DNA from: JAAEQG01 sp023133475
GTDB taxonomy: Bacteria; Planctomycetota; Phycisphaerae; UBA1845
Direction: 5' to 3'
Assembly: GCA_030631415.1 (NCBI GenBank)
Contig: DAOVLE010000097.1
Span: 1 to 17,600, forward strand
DNA: 17,600 nucleotides
Made by a program: the position numbers and the translations under genes. This document shows, in pieces, positions 14,589 through 17,600 of this stretch; positions within the stretch are counted from its first letter, which is position 1, and each line of letters begins with the position of its first letter. The notes beneath the pieces were generated by a model. That model was not told where the DNA came from and made no database searches. It saw only the letters and a program-made list of their open reading frames with translations.

Positions 14589-15193
14589 GAATCAATCTTC
14601 CCAATCAAATCACCATCGGGCGGCTGATCTTGTCGATTATCTTCATCGCGTTGCTCAGCCAATATAAGTTCGACGATTCCCACAGTCGTTTGCTCGATTG
14701 GTGTGTGGTGGTTTTTGTGGTGGCGGCTTTGACCGACTGGCTTGACGGATACCTCGCGCGGCGGAAAAACCAGGTAACGTCGCTGGGGCGGGTGCTCGAT
14801 CCGTTTGTGGACAAGATTCTGGTCTGCGGCGCCTTCATCCTGTTAGTCGGGCCCGGGTTTGTGAATGCGGAGGGCAGGAACGTTACCACTATTGCCCCCT
14901 GGATGGTTATTCTGATTGTGGGGCGCGAACTGCTGGTCTCGGGCCTGCGGGGTTTCTCCGAGTCGCAAGGCCAATCGTTCGGCGCCGACATGTCGGGCAA
15001 AGCCAAGATGTGGCTTCAGAGCACCACCGCACCGTTGATTATCCTGTTTGTGGCCCATCCACAGAGCCTGCTGCTGAATCCGTCGGTTTCCTGGGTTCTT
15101 CCGGTGGCGGTTTGGTTGACGGTGGTGGTCACGGTGGTCTCGGTGGTGTCCTATCTGTCGCGATCCAGGCATTTTCTTCTTGAAGCGGCGTAG
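14585..15193 (+). CDS. pgsA: CDP-diacylglycerol-glycerol-3-phosphate 3-phosphatidyltransferase
   Basis: PgsA makes phosphatidylglycerolphosphate from CDP-diacylglycerol and glycerol-3-phosphate in the cytoplasmic membrane, the first step to phosphatidylglycerol and cardiolipin. The 202-residue length is usual. The CDP-alcohol phosphotransferase motif is complete: D51, D54-G55, A58-R59, G68, D72 and D76. N-terminal NLPNQITIGRL and GRELLVSGLRGF (113-124) are typical of PgsA. About five hydrophobic segments are visible (about 10-25, 38-52, 76-92, 103-120, 168-190). It starts inside the rimO stop codon (ATGA), so it is probably translationally coupled. A Val/Thr-rich last helix ends in SRSRHFLLEAA. 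Other CDP-alcohol transferases are possible but less likely given these motifs. Confidence 0.93.
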   Translation: MRINLPNQITIGRLILSIIFIALLSQYKFDDSHSRLLDWCVVVFVVAALTDWLDGYLARRKNQVTSLGRVLDPFVDKILVCGAFILLVGPGFVNAEGRNVTTIAPWMVILIVGRELLVSGLRGFSESQGQSFGADMSGKAKMWLQSTTAPLIILFVAHPQSLLLNPSVSWVLPVAVWLTVVVTVVSVVSYLSRSRHFLLEAA

Positions 15194-15214
15194 GGGGAGA
15201 GCGACCTGTCCAAC

Positions 15215-16030
15215 GTGCAAAGCCTGATTCTGGGTCTGATACAGGGGTTGACCGAGTTTTTGCCGGTCAGCAGCAGCGGCCATCTGGCGCTCACTCAGCA
15301 CCTGATGGGTCTCGAGGCGGATTCGTCGGCTATGCTGCTGTTCGACGTGGTGACGCACATCGCCACTCTCGCGGCGGTGGCGGTGGTCTTTGTGCACAGC
15401 TTCCGGAGCTACCTCGCCCGTTTGATCCGCGAGAGTTCGAGTTCTTTTTCCGGGCGGCGGTTTGCCTGGCCTATGGCAGGTTACGGCGTTCTGGCTTCGA
15501 TTCCCACGGCTTTGATGGGTTTTCTTCTGAAGGATGTTTTCAAGTCCGCCTTCGGAGAACCGTGGATCATTGCCCTGGCATTGGTGGTTACCGGCGGTTT
15601 GCTGTGGGCCAGCGGGCACATTCGTCGCCCGAGGCTGGGCTGGCGGCGGTTCCCGTGGTGGGGTGCGATAATCGTGGGTATTGCCCAGGGAGTTGCGATT
15701 TGCCCGGGCATCTCGCGTAGCGGGGCGACTATTTGCACCGCCCTGTTTGTGGGTCTCAGGCGTCGCTGGGCCGGCGAATTCAGTTTCTTCATTGCCGTGC
15801 CGGCCATCCTGGGGGCTGGTTTGCTCGAGATCAAAGAAGCGTTGGAGTTGACTGCGGGCAAATCCGCTGCCATTGGTTTGGGGCCACTGGTTTTGGGCGC
15901 GATCGTGGCGTTCGTTTCGGGGGTGGCGGCATTGAAGGTTTTGCTTCGCACCGTCCGCACCGGCAAACTGCATTTCTTCTGTTACTACTGCTGGATGCTC
16001 GCGCTGGTTGTGCTGGTGTTCGGGCAATAA
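15215..16030 (+). CDS. uppP: Undecaprenyl-diphosphatase (BacA/UppP family)
   Basis: UppP removes a phosphate from undecaprenyl diphosphate to recycle the lipid carrier for peptidoglycan and polysaccharide synthesis. The 271-residue integral membrane protein has both signatures: LILGLIQGLTEFLPVSSSGH (4-23) and PGISRSGAT (164-172, with R168). It is the third gene of the rimO-pgsA-uppP run. The GTG at 15215 has no ribosome binding site at normal distance. A CTG at 15206 in the same frame has GGGGGAG about six bases upstream and would add MSN, so a rare CTG start is worth considering. Family length (about 260-280) fits either. Bacitracin tolerance is a known family consequence. Confidence 0.95.
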   Translation: MQSLILGLIQGLTEFLPVSSSGHLALTQHLMGLEADSSAMLLFDVVTHIATLAAVAVVFVHSFRSYLARLIRESSSSFSGRRFAWPMAGYGVLASIPTALMGFLLKDVFKSAFGEPWIIALALVVTGGLLWASGHIRRPRLGWRRFPWWGAIIVGIAQGVAICPGISRSGATICTALFVGLRRRWAGEFSFFIAVPAILGAGLLEIKEALELTAGKSAAIGLGPLVLGAIVAFVSGVAALKVLLRTVRTGKLHFFCYYCWMLALVVLVFGQ

Positions 16031-16040
16031 TCGATCAGCT

Positions 16041-16241
<201 letters not shown>

Positions 16242-16267
16242 GTTGTGCGGTGCGACGGTCACGCGAC

Positions 16268-16296
16268 TTGACCTGTGCGGGTATTGGCGTAACAAT
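16268..16296 (+). promoter_or_regulatory. Weak candidate promoter for the cysteine synthase gene
   Basis: TTGACC (16268-16273) and AACAAT (16291-16296) are 17 bases apart. If used, the mRNA leader would be about 145 bases and include the hairpin at 16394-16431. The match is by eye and the -10 lacks its first T. Confidence 0.25.
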
Positions 16297-16393
16297 AGCA
16301 TGATGGGGGCAGGTGGGGAAGGAATGCGACGCATTCCCATGGTATAGACAGTCTGGGGGTTCAGATACTTGAGACGATGAAGATAGTGACAGA

Positions 16394-16431
16394 CCAGGCG
16401 CGCTTCAGTCCGGGTGGCCCATCGCGCCGGT
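16394..16431 (+). other. Leader hairpin upstream of cysteine synthase gene
   Basis: ACC-a-GGCGCG (16393-16402) can pair with CGCGCC-GGT (16423-16431), leaving one bulged A and a loop of about 20 bases. It ends 19 bases before the ATG, and AAGGGA (16438-16443) follows as ribosome binding site. A known riboswitch class was not recognised. Confidence 0.3.
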
Positions 16432-16449
16432 TCGTGAAAGGGACCAGCG

Positions 16450-17337
16450 ATGTTAACAGATAACATCCTCGATCTTATCGGCAATACTCCGGTGCTTCGG
16501 CTCAACGGGGAGAGAATTTTTGCCAAGGCGGAGTTTCTCAACCCCGGCGGCAGCGTCAAGGACCGGGTGGCCCGGTCGATGCTCGAAGGGGCGGAACGGG
16601 ACGGGCGGCTGAAGCCGAACTCGATCATCGTCGAGCCCACCTCCGGGAACACCGGGATCGGCTTGGCGTTGGTGGGACGTCTCAAAGGCTACCGCGTGCG
16701 GATTGTGATGCCCGAGGGGATGAGCGAGGAACGCAAAAAACTTATCCGGGCGTTGGGGGCGGAGTTGGATCTGACCCCGGATGAACTGTCCATCCCCGGC
16801 GCTATCGAGCGTGCCCGGCAGATAGCGGCAGAGGACCCGCGAGTGTTTATGCCTCAACAATTCGAGAACCCCGATAATCCGCGTGTCCACTACGAGGAGA
16901 CCGCCCCGGAACTCTGGCGTCAGATGACCGGCGACATCGCCTGTTTTGTGGCTGGCGTGGGCAGCGGCGGCACGCTGCAAGGCGTTGGAAAGTTCCTTAA
17001 AGAGCACAAGCCCGGTGTCAAGATCGTGGCGGTCGAGCCGAAGAACGTGTCGGCATTGCTGGGCCATGAGCCGGGCCTGCATCAGATACAAGGAATTGGG
17101 GACGGATTTATTCCTGCCGTACTGGACGTCTCGCTGGTGGACGAGATTATCGAGGTTACCGACGAGGACGCCATCGCAACCACCCGGCAACTTGGTGCCG
17201 ACAACGGCCTGCTGGTCGGCGTCTCTTCCGGTGCCAACGTGTGGGCAGCGAGGCAACTGGCCAAAAAAATCAACGGCAACATTGCCACCGTGCTTCCCGA
17301 TCGGGCGGAACGCTATTTCAGCACCTCTTTGCTCTAA
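16450..17337 (+). CDS. cysK: Cysteine synthase (O-acetylserine sulfhydrylase family)
   Basis: The enzyme makes L-cysteine from O-acetylserine and sulfide in the cytoplasm with pyridoxal phosphate. The 295-residue product is slightly short but complete. Motifs: NILDLIGNTPVLRLN (5-19), PLP lysine K37 in GGSVKDRVA, substrate loop PTSGNTG (63-69), the glycine-rich phosphate loop GVGSGGTLQGVG (about 172-183), GVSSGAN near the PLP ring nitrogen, and the ending LPDRAERYFST. HYEETAPELW has Ala where many relatives have Gly. AAGGGA six bases before the ATG supports the start. CysM or a cystathionine beta-synthase-like role cannot be excluded, as sub-family discrimination by eye is weak. A long repeat-rich region separates it from uppP, so it is probably its own transcription unit. 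Confidence 0.9.
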   Translation: MLTDNILDLIGNTPVLRLNGERIFAKAEFLNPGGSVKDRVARSMLEGAERDGRLKPNSIIVEPTSGNTGIGLALVGRLKGYRVRIVMPEGMSEERKKLIRALGAELDLTPDELSIPGAIERARQIAAEDPRVFMPQQFENPDNPRVHYEETAPELWRQMTGDIACFVAGVGSGGTLQGVGKFLKEHKPGVKIVAVEPKNVSALLGHEPGLHQIQGIGDGFIPAVLDVSLVDEIIEVTDEDAIATTRQLGADNGLLVGVSSGANVWAARQLAKKINGNIATVLPDRAERYFSTSLL

Positions 17338-17600
17338 TACGATCGCAACCAATCAGTACCGCGACCGTAAGGGAGCGGCCTCATTCGATGACGTATCCGG
17401 CGGGTGGCATGGTCAAGGGCCACCCTCGATAACGTTGCGATTTGCCCGATGACCTTTCGCGGTGGTTCTTGACCATGTTCTGCGCCGCACGCTTTCGCGC
17501 AGCGTGTACATGGCCAAGCTCCATCTTACGCCACAGCCTATGTCTCCGTTTGTGAAACAGGGACACCTTATGGCAGCCTATCGTCGGAGACGCTTGGCCA
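17338..17600. repeat. Repeat-rich downstream region with palindromes
   Basis: GGCGGGTGGCATGG near 17399 matches the first bases of the window. CATGGTCAAG (17408-17417) is inverted at 17468-17477 (CTTGACCATG), and CACGCT/AGCGTG (17488-17493, 17501-17506) forms a further hairpin. A 61-codon minus frame here crosses these palindromes and shows no recognisable protein features. I see no gene in these 263 bases. Confidence 0.45.

Noticed and set aside
14843..16027. Minus-strand frame opposite pgsA and uppP
   Set aside because: It is Gln/His/Pro-rich low-complexity antisense of two membrane protein genes.
16341..16449. SAM or other sulfur riboswitch upstream of the cysteine synthase gene
   Set aside because: I could not identify the conserved core of any known class, only one bulged stem.
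16453..17352. Minus-strand frame opposite the cysteine synthase gene
   Set aside because: It is an antisense shadow of a gene with all PLP-enzyme motifs.
17381..17566. Small basic minus-strand protein
   Set aside because: It crosses several palindromes of a dispersed repeat, has no ribosome binding site that I can defend, and resembles no family.

Overview
The window looks like chromosomal DNA from a planctomycete, most plausibly Phycisphaerae-like. That assignment is an inference from four things: a short PEP-CTERM protein; a large Ser/Thr kinase with an N-terminal zinc ribbon and a C-terminal TPR region; a secreted protein built of Cys-rich 'GACC...DGTC' repeats; and moderately high GC with intergenic spaces packed with dispersed repeats. 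No rRNA, tRNA or CRISPR array was recognised.

Layout. Left part: mtnP (methylthioadenosine phosphorylase, minus), a small PEP-CTERM protein (minus) with a clear intrinsic terminator, then a membrane-anchored protein with two LysM domains (plus). The LysM gene lies between two inverted copies of a 53-bp sequence. The right copy leads directly into a decayed DDE transposase gene (about 3721-4830) with two frame breaks. Centre (minus strand): a 979-residue zinc ribbon-kinase-TM-TPR protein is followed, with a 4-bp ATGA overlap, by a secreted Cys-repeat protein of 654 residues. Upstream of these is a two-TM protein with a PH-like C-terminal part, divergent from a GbsR/MarR-type regulator. Right part (plus strand): a metzincin-like lipoprotein, then a compact rimO-pgsA-uppP cluster (4-bp overlap, then about 12-21 bp spacing) combining ribosomal protein S12 modification with envelope lipid synthesis and recycling, then a cysteine synthase gene.

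How the genes fit together. Much of the window concerns the cell envelope: LysM wall binding, lipid-carrier recycling (UppP), phosphatidylglycerol synthesis (PgsA), secreted or lipid-anchored proteins and a transmembrane kinase. The most system-like pair is the kinase and the Cys-repeat secreted protein. They are translationally coupled, and their joint function is unknown.

Between the genes sit at least five repeat families. (1) REPIN-like pairs built on GTAGGGCGGGTT...CCCGCC. (2) A nested palindrome built on CCCGGCATTTATGCCGGG. (3) A MITE-like element whose inverted ends contain GAACGCAGAGACGCAGAG. (4) A GCTAAACGCTACGGACTT block associated with tandem heptamers. (5) A GGGTGGCATGG palindrome family at both window ends. 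These repeats occupy most of the intergenic space and are the main unexplained structure.
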